Assembly (NCBI RefSeq): GCF_016086655.4
Contig: NC_052143.2
Coordinates: forward strand, 29,589,886 to 29,653,885
From: Lepeophtheirus salmonis
Lineage: Eukaryota; Arthropoda; Copepoda; Siphonostomatoida; Caligidae
DNA length: 64,000 nt
Direction: 5' to 3'
The notes under the pieces were generated by a model. It ran no database searches and had not been told where the DNA came from. It saw only the letters and a list, made by a program, of their open reading frames with translations. Shown here piece by piece: positions 23,715 to 35,769 of this stretch. Every line of letters begins with the position of its first letter. Position 1 is the stretch's first letter. A program made the translations under genes and the position numbers.

Positions 23715-23935
23715 AGTTTAAAAGCAAAACAAAGTACTACAACCCTTTTGACTATGTGCCCCGTGTAGAGTCCAGGGCATGTCCCTTCAGGCACAAAAAC
23801 ATCATGCCCATAAAGGCCACTGTAAACGAACACTGGGCCGATAGGTCCAAAGAATACATAAAAAAGACGTACTAATCCCTCAGCAGGCGTCTGGAGGACA
23901 TTGTGGAAGATTAGAGGAGACAATATACCCTAGAA
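23715..23935 (+). pseudogene. mariner transposase C-terminal relic
   Basis: The plus-strand frame reads NPFDYVPRVESRACPFRHKN, then IKATVNEHWADRSKEYIKKT and SRRLEDIVED. This is the segment after the third catalytic Asp in mariner transposases. Everything upstream is lost. The minus-strand 79-codon ORF over it is a shadow. Confidence 0.75.
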
Positions 23936-23999
23936 ATTGGTCTCGAAGTATTTTTTAATATGTCTCTTTTGATTGTTCAGATTTTAATGTTGCACCCGG

Positions 24000-24130
24000 T
24001 GGGAGTAATTCATTCTCTCGCCCAAACTCACATAATAAGGTGCTGATATTAATAGGGGTCTTAATTCAATAGTACAATATGCCTCACTACCGCCTTCTCC
24101 TCGCCCTCTTTTTTTTCCTATGTCTCATTT
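24000..24130 (-). repeat. Copy of the frequent MITE-like repeat
   Basis: Reverse-oriented GATATTAATAGGGGTCTTAATTCAATAGTAC and the pyrimidine block CCGCCTTCTCCTCGCCCTC match the family described at 13526-14180. Confidence 0.55.
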
Positions 24131-24539
24131 TCAAAGGATATATTTATATCCCTTTTTCTATGAGCAAGTTCTTATTCATTAAAAAGTATTGTGAGCATAT
24201 TTTAAAGTAATATGAGCTCCTTAAGTTACTTACTCTTTCCTTGTTATCTCTTAAATTAGAATAACAATATAAAATATATCATTTTAACAAGATAAATTGT
24301 TTTAATATTCAGCTCAAGAAGTGTTTACAATAATTTTGGGAAAATTTGAGATAAAATAAGAAATTTTTAAAAAGAAAGGGCTTTATCAAGACAAATAAAG
24401 AGTTCCATATCATCTGATTTAATGTTTCTGGAGCATACTGAAAAGTATTTGCGATAAAATGTGGATTCAAAGGAATAAGAATCAATTTTATAATGATCAT
24501 GAAGGTCGTAGGTTGCTTCCAAAGTCTTATTTACAAGAT

Positions 24540-24970
24540 ACTTTTGTATAGTGGTAGATCATGGAGGACGTGGATACCGTGATCACCAGAAGTCCAGCCA
24601 AGTCCATGAGGAATCATGCCAAGGCTGTCAATGCCAGGAGTCCGGACTGTAGGAGGTATGTGAATCATTTGGGGATGTCTTCTAATGTACGACGAAATCA
24701 GCAACTGATTTGAACAGCAAACAAGGCCAACCAGGTCAAGAGAAGCCAGGAATTGTTGACTTAGTGTAAACTTAATTGTTGAATAGTTAACCCTCCTCCT
24801 CAGACTCTCGACTATGCTATTTATAGAAAGTCAAGAAGAGACCGTGTGCTACCCCTCACCGAAATTTGAATTACTCCAGGCCTATATCAAGCAGCAGTGG
24901 GTGGCCATGTATGAGGCCTTCATAAAGAAGTGCCGCTGCGCCTTAGACTCAGGTTGGAGGCCATAGTAGC
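24540..24970 (+). pseudogene. mariner transposase relic with internal deletion
   Basis: The N-terminal part (SPAKSMRNHAKAVNARSPDC) is followed after about 190 bp by the C-terminal part (LLQAYIKQQWVAMYEAFIKK). The catalytic core is absent. Such N+C fusions are typical of non-autonomous deletion derivatives. Confidence 0.65.
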
Positions 24971-25239
24971 AACCAGAGGAAATCATTTAAAAAAATAGAA
25001 AGATACTCGTATATCAGTTGAACTCCTTTTCATTCTTGAAAAAGTTTAGTCTATTTGTTTGTTATAAATATTTTCATCGATTTCTCAGATTTCATTCGAG
25101 TTTGTTTCAATTTCACAATTATTATATCGTGTCTATAGCGTTAAGACCTCATGTGAATGCAAGCCAAAAACATATAAATATCTTGCATTTTCTCAGAAAA
25201 TGTTTCTGTATGGACGGGGCATTAATATTATTCTAGAGT

Positions 25240-25600
25240 TGAGATGTTTGTAAGCAAAAAATACTTTTAAAGGTTAGAAAATGAACAACTGTTGGTGCTA
25301 TTTTTTTTTTTTTGTAAATTATTGAATAGGTTGTTGTGGTGTTGACTAATCCCTTTGAAGTAAGTATTCTCTCACATCCTTGCTGTAAATTGTTTTAAAA
25401 ATGCATCATAAAATAAATATATAAGAATTTCAATATTTTCTCTTTATAGCACTAATTCATTTAAAGAACAAAACAAAAAACAAGCTGCTGATATTAATAA
25501 GAGTATTAATATATTAGTACCATATATATTGCTCCAACTTTCTCCGCGTGCTCTTTTTCTCCCTAGAAAAATGTCAACTCTACTTATTAGAGGTTGGGAA
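25240..25600. mobile_element. Near-complete copy of the frequent MITE-like repeat
   Basis: It runs from GTTGAGATGTTTGTAAGC to ATGTCAACTC and includes the GAAGTAAGYATTCTC and TTAGTACCATAT blocks. The terminal words are rough inverted repeats. Related full copies lie at 42560-42880 and 45570-45960. Confidence 0.55.
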
Positions 25601-25764
25601 AACGAGTGAGTTAAAATGAATTATTCTTTTTAACTTGTACAATTTTCTTATACAAGTTACAACTTGTACAAGTTATTTATGCGTAAACCGCGTTATCAGA
25701 TTCTTCCACTCTGGAAGCCGTTTTTATTCCACCACTATTCCCTTACTTTTTGTCCAAGGACACA

Positions 25765-25996
25765 TGTCCTTCATCCCACCCGAGTGGAATCCACTGGACT
25801 TTGCTGTACAGAGTGTCTTAGAGACCAACATAACTCCCCACTAAAGTGTGAAATCGCCTCCATCGTTGCTGCGTTAGGCAATAAATACAAAGAGTTTGTG
25901 AGCAACTCATACAAGGCTTTCCAGCGCCGTATTGAGGCTTTGATTACTGATAATGGTGGCCATATTGAGGGACTAAGTTCGCAAAGGATTTGTTGA
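25765..25996 (+). pseudogene. mariner transposase C-terminal relic
   Basis: The frame reads FIPPEWNPLDFAVQSVLE, then ASIVAALGNKYKEF, AFQRRIEALITDNGGHIEG. The PP-WNPLDFAV and RRIEALI-NGGHIE motifs identify the region after the third catalytic Asp. One frameshift lies near 25845. Confidence 0.8.
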
Positions 25997-26348
25997 CAAG
26001 TTTTGTTATAAAATAAATTATTGTAGAAAAAAATAAAATTTGTAAGATGGATCAAAAGCTACTTTTTGAGTCCACGTTTTGCTTACGAACCTTGTATGTA
26101 AAATGTTTAAACTGACAGTTTTTTGTTCAAAGACATAAAATATATTCATCATATTGTGCGTTTAATGTCAACGTCATAAGTAAATGTATATTTTGTGTTG
26201 TATGTATTATATTCTAGGTCAAGGCGGATTATTTTAGATTTGTATTCTTGAAAAGCTGATTTGAGCGACTTTTTCTGATTTTTCCAAGAAATTTGACATT
26301 GACTAGATACATTTTTTATGGTCCTGCAATATTGGACACATACTCTGT

Positions 26349-27636
26349 AGTAGGCTGGGTCGTACTTTCCATTTTTTCGAAAATGAAGAACCGGTAGGGT
26401 TTCTTATAACGTAGATTTCAAAAACGTAATTTTCAAAAAGATATAATGACCTTAAGCTACATCAATTTCACTTTGAAAATTAGAGAAAGGCAGTTTTTTC
26501 TATATTTTCCAGTGCTGGTTTTCTTTATGTACTTTATTGATATTCATATTAAGAGAATGTATATGTATTGTCCTACATGGGAAGAGTTCAAATATGAAGA
26601 ATATTAATCATAACTTAACATTAAGTTAAGTGAATTACGGTTTGATAGTTTGATGACTAGAAGGAGATAATCATAGGGGTAGAATGAATCTTGACTATCA
26701 GAGGAGAGAGTGGACCAAACGGAAAACCGAGTAGTCTATCTGTCTGCATCAGAAAAACGCCTCGTATAAACAGTGGGGCTTCTAGCATCATTGACCGAAT
26801 CAACTGGTCAGAGGGAGTGTCAGAGCCACCTCTAAACTTCTCCTTAACAACTTCCGAGTCGAAGAACTCTATCCAAATACCAATGAAAGGGTTGAAATGG
26901 CCATGCCACACACAAAGTTGTGAGAAGGTTTTTTAAATGGTTACACCAGATTCTTCACTGTATTTCTCACAAGAAAAGAGAGATGGAGTAATTAGGAATC
27001 TGGAGGCCAACTGGAGAGATATGTCAAAGAATGACTCCGAGCAAGGCCTCTATAACCCTCTAAAATTAAATAAACTATAAGAAAGGTATATTGAAAGAAA
27101 AAGTTGAAACTCTTCAATTGGTTAAAATGTAATTTAAATATTTTAATTATTTAATGAAACAAAATTTTTGGAAATAAATTATTCTGAATTCTGAGATTTA
27201 TTTTCTCTTATTACATATTTAGAATCAAAATAAACAAACTCATAAAATATAGCATTACAAATATGCATCATAAGGTTAATAAATAAAAGTATATGTTTCC
27301 AAGTATTCTCCGAACAAAACAGAGAATTGAAATTACTTCTTATTTATCTATTTTAAAGTGCACAAATAACTGGGTTAGGATGATTTAATGATTAAAATTT
27401 TGTAAAAATTGAATTCTTCACATCAAGAGCAATAAATATACATGCCTTTAATATGAACATCTATAAATTATATAAAGGATACCGGGAAAGGAAAATATAG
27501 AAAAATCTGCAATTTCTCTAATTTTCAAAGCGATATTGATGTAGCCTTAGCGTAATTCTATCTTTTTGAAAATCACACGGTAAAAAAAAACACTACCAAT
27601 TTTTGATTTTCGAAAAAATGGAAGTACGGCCCACCT
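26349..27636. mobile_element. 1.3-kb element with ~150-bp terminal inverted repeats
   Basis: The left arm (about 26349-26515) and right arm (about 27490-27636) are reverse complements through TTTCGAAAAAATGGAA, TTTTTGAAAAT, GATGTAGC and TCTCTAATTTTCAAAG. TACTCTGT lies just outside both ends (26341-26348 and 27637-27644), with partial similarity beyond it. Long terminal repeats plus an 8-11 bp duplication suggest a Mutator-like (MULE) or related DNA transposon. The superfamily is inferred only. Confidence 0.65.
26690..27080 (+). pseudogene. Decayed protein remnant inside the long-TIR element
   Basis: The plus-strand frame at 26691 ends with a motif LKWPCHTQSCEK. After a frame change it continues MVTPDSSLYFSQEKRDGVIR. 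From memory, PCHTQ-E followed about 20 residues later by RDG-IR recurs near the C-terminus of uncharacterised repeat-associated proteins in arthropods and cnidarians; this was not searched. Stops and frameshifts make it non-functional. The minus-strand ORF (26657-26911) is a shadow. Confidence 0.4.
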
Positions 27637-27689
27637 TACTCTGTTGGCTATACGTAAGGCTGTAAATCGTTAGCACTTTGGCTATGTAA

Positions 27690-28530
27690 GAATAAAACTT
27701 ACATGAACGCCATAACAATTTCAATAATATTTGGGGAAGTGGAGTGTAGGTGCCATGGCGTTTCACTAAATTAGGTGCAAGCAGCTATGAGAGGGAGAAA
27801 ATAAATGATGACGTAAGTAGGAATAACTATCATCTCGATTCTTAATTCTATTCAGAGTCCAGTAAGGACATACACTTTTAATCCACTAAGTAATCCTTTT
27901 CCATGAGCGCACACATTGTATACTGTATATCAACAGGATAATCTTGACAATTTGAACGGTGTTTAGCTGTCATGACGTTTCATTAGAATAGCTGAGAGTA
28001 TCTCTAAGATAAAAAATAAATACAAGTTGCCCTCTGTATCTAGCAAGAACATAGGCAGGAATTATTCCAGGGTTTCTTTAATTTATAAAGCTGTCATCAT
28101 TATTCGGTCATTCTTGAGCGGGGAACATCTAACTATAAAGACGTGAGTTCATGGATAACGAACATTAACACTGATGACTTGTTTGAGAGTGTTAAGTGTA
28201 AGTCCTTGCGACTAGGAGTAGAATTGAGGATCAACGCCGTTGCAAATTTTTGCCTATATCATTGCCAGATACGCTGTGAGATTTGTGTTTATTTCTCCTC
28301 TATTATAGCTGTGAAATGTTTACCTAATATAACATAATGACAGCTAAGCTGCTCTTTTTTCTCGAACATTATCTTATGCATTATGCGTGTACACGTATAT
28401 ACGTAGGGTTATAATTTGTAAGCATTTCTGGTATGTAAAAGGTAAACTATCATGGAAACCATGACAGTTTCAACAATGTTTTTTAGGAGATAAGCTTAGC
28501 TGTCATGGGATTTTGTTAAATTAGCTACAA
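27690..28530 (-). repeat. Cluster of AGCTGTCATGACGTTTCATT-type repeats
   Basis: Three reverse-oriented units (about 27695-27800, 27945-28030 and 28430-28530) share GTCATG-CGTTTYATTA and TAGCTACAAGCAGCTGTGA. Plus-oriented relatives lie at 28200-28350, 33180-33350, 33770-33870 and 40500-40640. It is non-coding; probably one MITE family broken into pieces. Confidence 0.5.
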
Positions 28531-28899
28531 GTAGCTGTGATATGAAAGAAACAAATAAAAGTTACATTTTGTAACAAGCAAGGACATCAATACTATACTC
28601 TTATTATACGACTATGTGTGAAGCCTGTGACTTTGAAGCCCAGGTGCTATGCCGAGTACTTAGCAGTCAGGTTCCGGAGTTTTACTGTATAGTCTTCGTA
28701 CGAAATATAGAAATGTCTCTATTTGACTTTACAAACAAAACAGTCAACATGCTTAATGAATATGTATATTTAATATTTATGTATTTCCCATATTTTTTAT
28801 ATTTAATTGGCCATGACATGAAATGTAACCCTGTTATTTTTTTACTTTTTCCGCCTCATTCGTTATAACATTTTGAAAATTAAAAGAAATTACACACTA

Positions 28900-31440
28900 T
28901 TTACATAAATCAACAACAAAAGATCATTACATATATACACACTTTATTAGCTAATGATTAAGGTAGATCGAAAAATAAATGACATAATTCCATTGATTGA
29001 GTTATTAATTACATGAGCTGCATCTTTCCGATTGCGGAGGATAACCCTATGGAAAATTGACGGCCATTATACTACATTTATAGTGATATATCTACAAATG
29101 AGTCGGACCCCTTTGAGAATCCATTGATAGTTTCCCCATCTTCAGTTGGGTGACAATACAATTAATCACCAAATTTAATAAATACCACCAAAGACACATG
29201 GAATTTGTTTATCATAACCGTGTGACCTCCAAAAAGGTAAAAAAACCACCGCCACCACTTAAAGAAAACCTATAACATCGCATGTGCTCGAGGTCAACAG
29301 GTGGCTTATAATAAGCTTTGGGCCTTGAGGCAGATTAAAAACTGCTCTCACTGCTTTGAGAACCATATAGGCTTCCTATTTCCTAATACTTTTTTAAATG
29401 TGAGTTTTTACAGCTGCTATCTAACAGGTTTGCTGAAAAGTTCATTTGTATTTTGGTGGTCATCCAATCAAAAAAAAATCTTCGATTTCAATGCGAAACG
29501 GTAAAAATGGAACGATAATAAAGTAACCGAGTGAATTCTTTTTTTACTCGGGACAATGACCTCAAAAACATTATGGGACGTATTGGAAAGAGCCAAATCT
29601 CAGATGTTGGGCAGTGGTGCAAAATTGTTAGGGGGAGCTGCAGTAGACTGGGGAATATTTTATTAAGAATTTTTTTGTTATTTGAAAACAGGAGTAAAGA
29701 ATGTTTTCAAGGATTTCTTTTCAAAAAATACCATACGATCAAATTCTGAAACTGATAAACAATTTTAATCTTGTAAATTTTTTTAATGAATTACAAAAAA
29801 AAAAAGACTCCATCAATAATACGGATAAGGTGGGATTTTTTTTACATTAGAGGCCTCTACACAGTATACAGCATTAGACCTATCAAAAATATACCACATT
29901 TCCCCTCATGCTTTAAGATATGAGAATCTCAAAAACCAATTTTTAGGCATCTAAATATATCATATTTTGATGATTTTGGCTAGTTTTTGACAAAAATTAT
30001 AAGTAAAAACAACAAATAATTGTCAAAAAAGACATAAAGCTAAAATATGATCATTTTGAATAAGAATTTTTGTATATGATATTATCCCAGATTACCCAGT
30101 ACAATGAAGGTAAAGATAAACATTTAGATACGCGAACGGCACTACTAAAATAGTATACTCTCATCTTCAATATTATTTTCTCTTATATTTACCCATCTTT
30201 TGGGAGAAAAATATAAATATTTTTGACTTTTGCGAGTCATAAACACAACTTTAAACGAGAAGCAGTTATAATTAAAGTTTTACTAGTCCTCTGCAAGGCT
30301 AGATCTTGCAGTTCCAAGATACCCATGGGGCTGGATAAGCTCAAAGGGATGTCAATCTCCATTTTAGACACTTTTAGGGAGGACAGCTATTGCAAGGTTC
30401 GTATAAAGCTTACCAATAGACCAGGGAATTCTCTAGACCAGATATATTAGAGATGGCTCTTTTTGGTTAATTGAATTAAATAAATGAACAAGATTCCCGC
30501 GTCGTGGCGTCAACAAAGAGTTGATGGAAACTACGTCATAGATATAGTTTATTTTTACTTAATGATATATTGGAGAAAAGGAAATGAGTGTGTGAGGAGT
30601 CTTTAAAGGAAAGATAAAACACGCATTCAAAAAAGATGTTGACCTGTTTTTATGTTGGTGCATGTGCAATATTTTATTTATTCATTTAAAAAAAATTGTA
30701 ATCATACTTCTAATTTAATCTAACTATGTACTAGTATTTTCGTTTGAATTTCCAATAATGTAATAATTACAATCTTGGATTGAATAAATCAATATTCACC
30801 TTGAAAAAAAAAAATATTTTCGATACACTTATCTCAATTTCTGTTTATTTATTACCTTTTCTAATACCAATATCAAAATCAAAATAATATACCGTTTATA
30901 TTATTTATATATTTTCTTATACTTCTAATACTAAAAAAAGTAACATGATTTGTCAACATATAAACAATTTTTTACAAAAATCGGAAAAATAAAGCTATCT
31001 CAATAATTTTTTGTACATCATATACACAAACATCCAAATATTTCATAGACATAGTTGAGTCAATGATAGCCTTTGTATTAAAATTTGTGGGATGAGTTAA
31101 ATTACACAACAATTTTAAGTATAGTTTGGAACTTTGATTTGATTTAAGGGGGGGACTTATAATGGGCCCGATATGATCTTTCAAATAAAATCTGTCAATG
31201 ATGCTATCTTGACGATCAATTTTGACTACTTTAAGTACAATTAACAGCACAACCAAAGGGTTGATATGTGTAATTTATTCATACAAAATTTACAATAATT
31301 CGCCCGAGAATATCAATGTAGTCTACACTCAACTTTTAGAAAATTCATTTCGGTTTTCTTTTGTGTTTACAGGGCACATATTTAAATTATATTGGCTCAT
31401 AACAACTACTTCATTAGACAAAAATAATAGTGCGATCTAA
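28900..31440. other. No confident gene; a few protein-like short frames
   Basis: Three frames look better than background but lack support: 29557-29679 (+, MTSKTLWDVLERAKSQMLG...), 30223-30450 (+, ending KVRIKLTNRPGNSLDQIY) and 30972-31256 (-, containing QDSIIDRFYLKDHIGPI and MKYLDVCVYDVQKII). None has a recognisable domain or paired splice sites. They may be exon or transposon remnants. Confidence 0.25.
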
Positions 31441-32075
31441 AATGTGACAGGAAAAAGCAAAACGGCAGTGGGTGTGCCATCTCCTTCTCCAACAATAAGA
31501 TCTTCACAGTGGACGCTGTTCTGAACAGGAAAAATGATCGCTTCTTGCCTGAATCAAGAGCTCAGGTTAAGGGAACCTTTAGGACCAAACATCCAGCTCA
31601 GTGCATGGTCCTCGGTGCCGTGGCGTACGACGACAGTAAGAGGCATCACTACTTCTTCAAGGCCGACAAGCCAGTCACCACAGACTTCTATTACAATGCC
31701 CCCAGGTCCCATGTCTTCTCATAGTTGAAGAGCACGTTCCCAAGGGATAACCATATGTTTGCCCAAGACGGCGCCCTGGCACATACGTCCAAGAATGTGA
31801 AGCATTTCTGCTAGGAGAACATGGCTGCCTTCTGGCTGGCAGACTTTAGCCTTAGTCATCACCCGATGGGATCCCCCTCGACTTTGTTGTTTGATGCATC
31901 TCGGAGGACAAGATGAACAAGACTTCTCACCCAAATGTAGACGCCCTGCTGGCTTTGATCACGGGGGATTGGAGCAACTTGTTCTCGGACTTTATTAAGG
32001 ACAGTTGTGCTTCTGTTTGTCTCCGTATTGAAGCCATCATTCAGAATGGAGGGGACATATAGAATAATAAGTGTA
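31440..32075 (+). pseudogene. mariner transposase relic covering the catalytic region
   Basis: Readable motifs in order: FTVDAVLNRKNDRFL (first catalytic Asp), MVLGAVAYDDSKRH, FAQDGALAHTSKNVKHF (second Asp), then frameshifted SPD-like and C-terminal pieces ending IEAIIQNGGD. Several stops interrupt it, including one after SHVFS near 31722. Confidence 0.75.
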
Positions 32076-32639
32076 GAAAATTGTTAAATTACCTACTTTT
32101 GCTTCACACATTTGCCATAAGAATAGCACTGAATAAAAATATGTAGAAGTGAAAACGGCTGTTAAAATTTTCTAACTTTTAATTCCTCACCCTGCATATT
32201 AAGATTCAATAAATTATCTCTTTTGAGATAAGAAAGTAAATGATGTCTTTGCTTTAAAAGTTTTAAGTAGTGAATACTGTGATAACATCTCCGCTAATGT
32301 ATTATGACATTTGTATTGAAAATGACATATCCCTTAACTAAATATAAATCAACTTGAGCTATTTTAATTTGTTGAGTCAACTCTTCTAGGAACATTTATT
32401 TTGTAATAAATGTTATCACAAGAGACGAAAAGGATGTGATAATGGAAGATTGAGTTTTTTATGTAGTTGCAACCTGAAAATGAGTTTTATTTTGCGAAGC
32501 TGTTATCAATATTCTTAAATTCTTGAAACAGGAACATCTAAATATAAATTAATAACAAGTGCAGATGAGGGTTTGATCTGGAAGTATACAAGATACAGAA
32601 GCTATCTATTTGAAAATATTTGTAAAAACCATTTACTTT

Positions 32640-33030
32640 AAACCTGAGCTGGGAGCGACAATATAACAATTGTTCTAATTCTGGGACTCAGTGAGACTTT
32701 TATTCAGAAGGTTGGGAGGGAATTTAAGGCCTATGAAGGGGATTTGAGGCAACAACAATGCAGGTAGAGGTTTGCTCCGAAGGCTACATCTCCCAAGGTC
32801 TTCGGGTCAACACTGATACCTATATGAACGTGTTAGACATCAAGGTTAAGCCCGGGACTTACATGGTTACTAAAGAGAGACCTTACATCTGGTATCAGGA
32901 CCCCAAAGACAAACTTATCAAGAAGGAATTCCAGGATTTGCCAGGGGACGAATTGGCGAAGGCCTGCTCGCGCTTTTGGCCTCTTATAGATACTTTAATT
33001 GAGGATGTAGGTGATTTTATTAAATAAAAT
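32640..33030 (+). pseudogene. mariner relic with precise-looking core deletion
   Basis: The frame at 32758-33027 is open for 89 codons. It joins the region before the second catalytic Asp (ISQGLRVNTDTYMNVLDIKVKPGT, RPYIWYQDPKD) directly to the C-terminal end (FQDLPGDELAKACSRF, VGDFIK). About 60-70 residues of the usual protein, including the third Asp, are missing without loss of frame. Confidence 0.7.
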
Positions 33031-33179
33031 AAATTAGAATCCATCCAGCTTGTAGAATCTGGTTTCATTTTTTTAAATTTGAAACCTGGTTGGAGAGAAA
33101 ATTACCTTTGAAAAAAAAAATCATTATTTTCGCGGCACAGATAGTTTACATAGAGATAAGATATGCAAGCCTTGTTGGA

Positions 33180-33870
33180 ACTGGAGTAGAATTGAGGATC
33201 GATATAAGAGTAATTCCTGCCTATATGACATTGCAGTGGGATTTGTGTTTATGTCCTCTATCTCACGGCTGCTTGCAACTGATCTATTAAGACGTCATGA
33301 CAGCTAAGACACAATATTGTACATATTGTTCATTTTCGGTTTCTTTTTTTTAGGATACCGGGAGATCATATGCACATAGGGACGACAAAATGCGAGAATG
33401 ATTGAACAAAGATATCAGCAGGACTAAGAGATACATGACTAGAGGTGGGCATTTCTGAGAGTGAAAGAGAAGGCCGGAGCGAGACATACGGTACTTCAGA
33501 ATTAAAACCCATGTTAATATCGGCCCTCAGTTATAAGAAAAGAATATATATACATAAATTGAGCTAGAAGAACAATGCTGGTAGTTCAGATGAATTGATA
33601 GCTTTCTTTTATATTGCATTAAAAAGCTGAAATTCAGGCCAACTTTTGATTATAAAATATAAATCAATATTTACCAGAATATCAACTTACATGATTATAA
33701 TTTCTTCTTATTTTCTGTTGCTTGCTCCTATATCGGAGTAATTCTTTCCTATGTCCTTGTTTATTTCCTTCTCCCCTTGTCACAGCTGCTTATAACAGGT
33801 TTAATGATAAGTCATGATAGCTATTCTTCAAATTGTCAGGATTCATCTTTGGTTTCTCTTTTTTAATATG
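33180..33870 (+). repeat. Plus-oriented copies of the AGCTGTCATGAC repeat plus a MITE copy
   Basis: Units at about 33180-33350 and 33700-33870 match the 27.7-28.5 kb family (GGAGTAGAATTGAGGATC; AGACGTCATGACAGCTAAG). Between them, 33440-33540 matches the frequent MITE-like family (GGAGCGAGACATACGGTAC). No gene is seen from 33870 to 34560 either. Confidence 0.5.
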
Positions 33871-34613
33871 TCTAAAATCTTACCGATTAGCATCACTGGC
33901 TTTTAAATAAGGGAAGTTCTCGTATTTATAATAGTAATTTACAATTTATTCAATAATAAAAAAAAGAAACCTGTCAAATAAATTTTTTACAATACATTTT
34001 TACACGTTGGATAGCTGTTTACATCAACTATGCTTTAAAGTTACGATTGAAATATTTTGTTTTCTTAATAGAGATAATAAATGTATAATATTTTGCACTT
34101 TTGCTACCCCAACATTGTTCCTCATTCCTCTGTTCATCCCTTTCGAAAAAGTTTTGCAAACATCTTAACGCGAACTTGGCAATATTTTCTAATAATTTTT
34201 GTCTTAATGTTATGAAAATCGGGTAGCAATATATTTGTTATTTCTTTTTCGGATTTTGTTATATTTTTTAAATCATTAATTTTTATTTAGTTTTAATAAA
34301 GTTGGCAAAATTGCTTCTCGGCTGCATAAATATACTTTCGAGGATTTCCTTGATACAGCAGCATAAAAATTTGCCGGTATAATCTTTTAAATCAAAGAGT
34401 TTTGAATACGGGCCACTATCATTAGTGTCCAAAATAAAAAAAAATAAAACAATCCGAACAAACAGACTGATATGTCTTAATTTGGTTTAAAATATAACCT
34501 GCAATATAATATAAAATATCATTTTGTTGTTCAGACAACACACTATCTTTTTTGAGCTGAGAAGTTAGTTCTTGAAGAAAGGATGCATTATCTTCTTCGT
34601 CAGATATCTTTCT

Positions 34614-34853
34614 TCATTTTTTTAAATCATCTAAGAAATCGATTAGATATTCGCCATCATCATATCGATAATTAGAAGATCCTTTTTCCTTCATGAACTG
34701 ACTTAAAGTAATAATTTTTTTAGATTTTTTTGAGCATCTAATGATGTTGGAGTTGGCTCTTACACCTAATACGGCAGAATTAATTTTCAACGGCATCTTG
34801 AGTAAATCTTCCAGGAGTTCCTTGTGCAACTGAAGGATGGAAGTTCTCGACAA
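34614..34853 (-). other. Unassigned 79-codon frame beside a mariner copy
   Basis: The frame contains SNIIRCSKKSKKIITLSQFM and ends YDDGEYLIDFLDDLKK. It looks protein-like but matches nothing I know and has no splice or promoter signals. It may be a transposon passenger or chance. Confidence 0.2.
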
Positions 34854-34869
34854 AATGATACCAGTTCGC

Positions 34870-35760
34870 TATGGCTTCCAATAACCTTTTTTCCCCCATG
34901 ACATTGACGAATGAATTTGATTACCTTTTTTAAAGTCTGAAGAGTCCCAATAATTTCCTCGATTGAAGAAGACTTCCTCCCTATTGGTAAAAAACTTGAA
35001 CAACTCATTTTCACAACCTTTGTTGAGGCTAGTTTTGTACCATCAAGAAAATTTGCAAATGCTTGAAATAGTAATCATCACTTAGTACCAGGTATGAACT
35101 ATACAGCGGGTGTGTTTGAACCTCCCATCTAAACTCTTGGAGATTCTGGCGCGTCGTTAAAGATGTGTGTGGTCTGGAGTAGTCTTGATGAAATACAAAA
35201 CCCTTTCTATTGACCAATTCTGACCACTTCTATCTGGTCCGTTGTTGACGATATAAGTTCAAAATGAGTGTTCTGCCAGATGAGAGCACCTTATAGTGGA
35301 TGATTAATTTCGAATCCTATCAAACACAAAGCATAACCTTCTTGTCTATTAATAAGGGCTTGGAAAACGTTTGAGTGGGTTCATCGTGCTTTGACCACAA
35401 TATTTTTCGTCTGTTGTTCTCGTATGTGACCCATTTTCATCGTCAGACACCATACCTTTCAAAAATGTATCCGTTACGTTTCCGCATAAAGTGGCAAACA
35501 TCAATTAGATAAAAAAGATTCTTTTGCATCAATTTGTGTGAGACCCATTTATCGAAGTATCGAATTTTATTCTTTTTTTACTTCCATTTTGGAAAGCTGT
35601 AACACTGTAGATGAACTTTCTTTAGTTGTACACTTAAACTTTAATCATACTTTAAGCTTTTTGAATGAAATCATTAGATATTGCTCACTAAAGACATCTA
35701 CCGAAGAGCGCTCAGAACTTTTTACTTAATCTAAATAACACTGAAAAGGGAAAAGAAGTA
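34870..35760 (-). mobile_element. Mos1-like (DD34D) mariner copy, degenerate
   Basis: The minus strand carries, in order: SDDENGSHTRTT (first Asp block), TRRLCFVFDRIRN, LVNRKGFVFHQDYSRPHTS (second Asp) and VLSDDYYFKHLQIFL (third Asp). The C-terminal FFTNREEVFFNRGNYWD comes last. Thirty-four residues separate the second and third Asp, as in Mos1-type elements. Frameshifts and stops show it is inactive. No clean terminal repeats were found. Confidence 0.75.
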
Positions 35761-35769
35761 GACAAATTG

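Noticed and set aside
23684..23923. 79-codon minus-strand ORF
   Set aside because: The opposite strand is a clear mariner transposase C-terminus, so this is its shadow.
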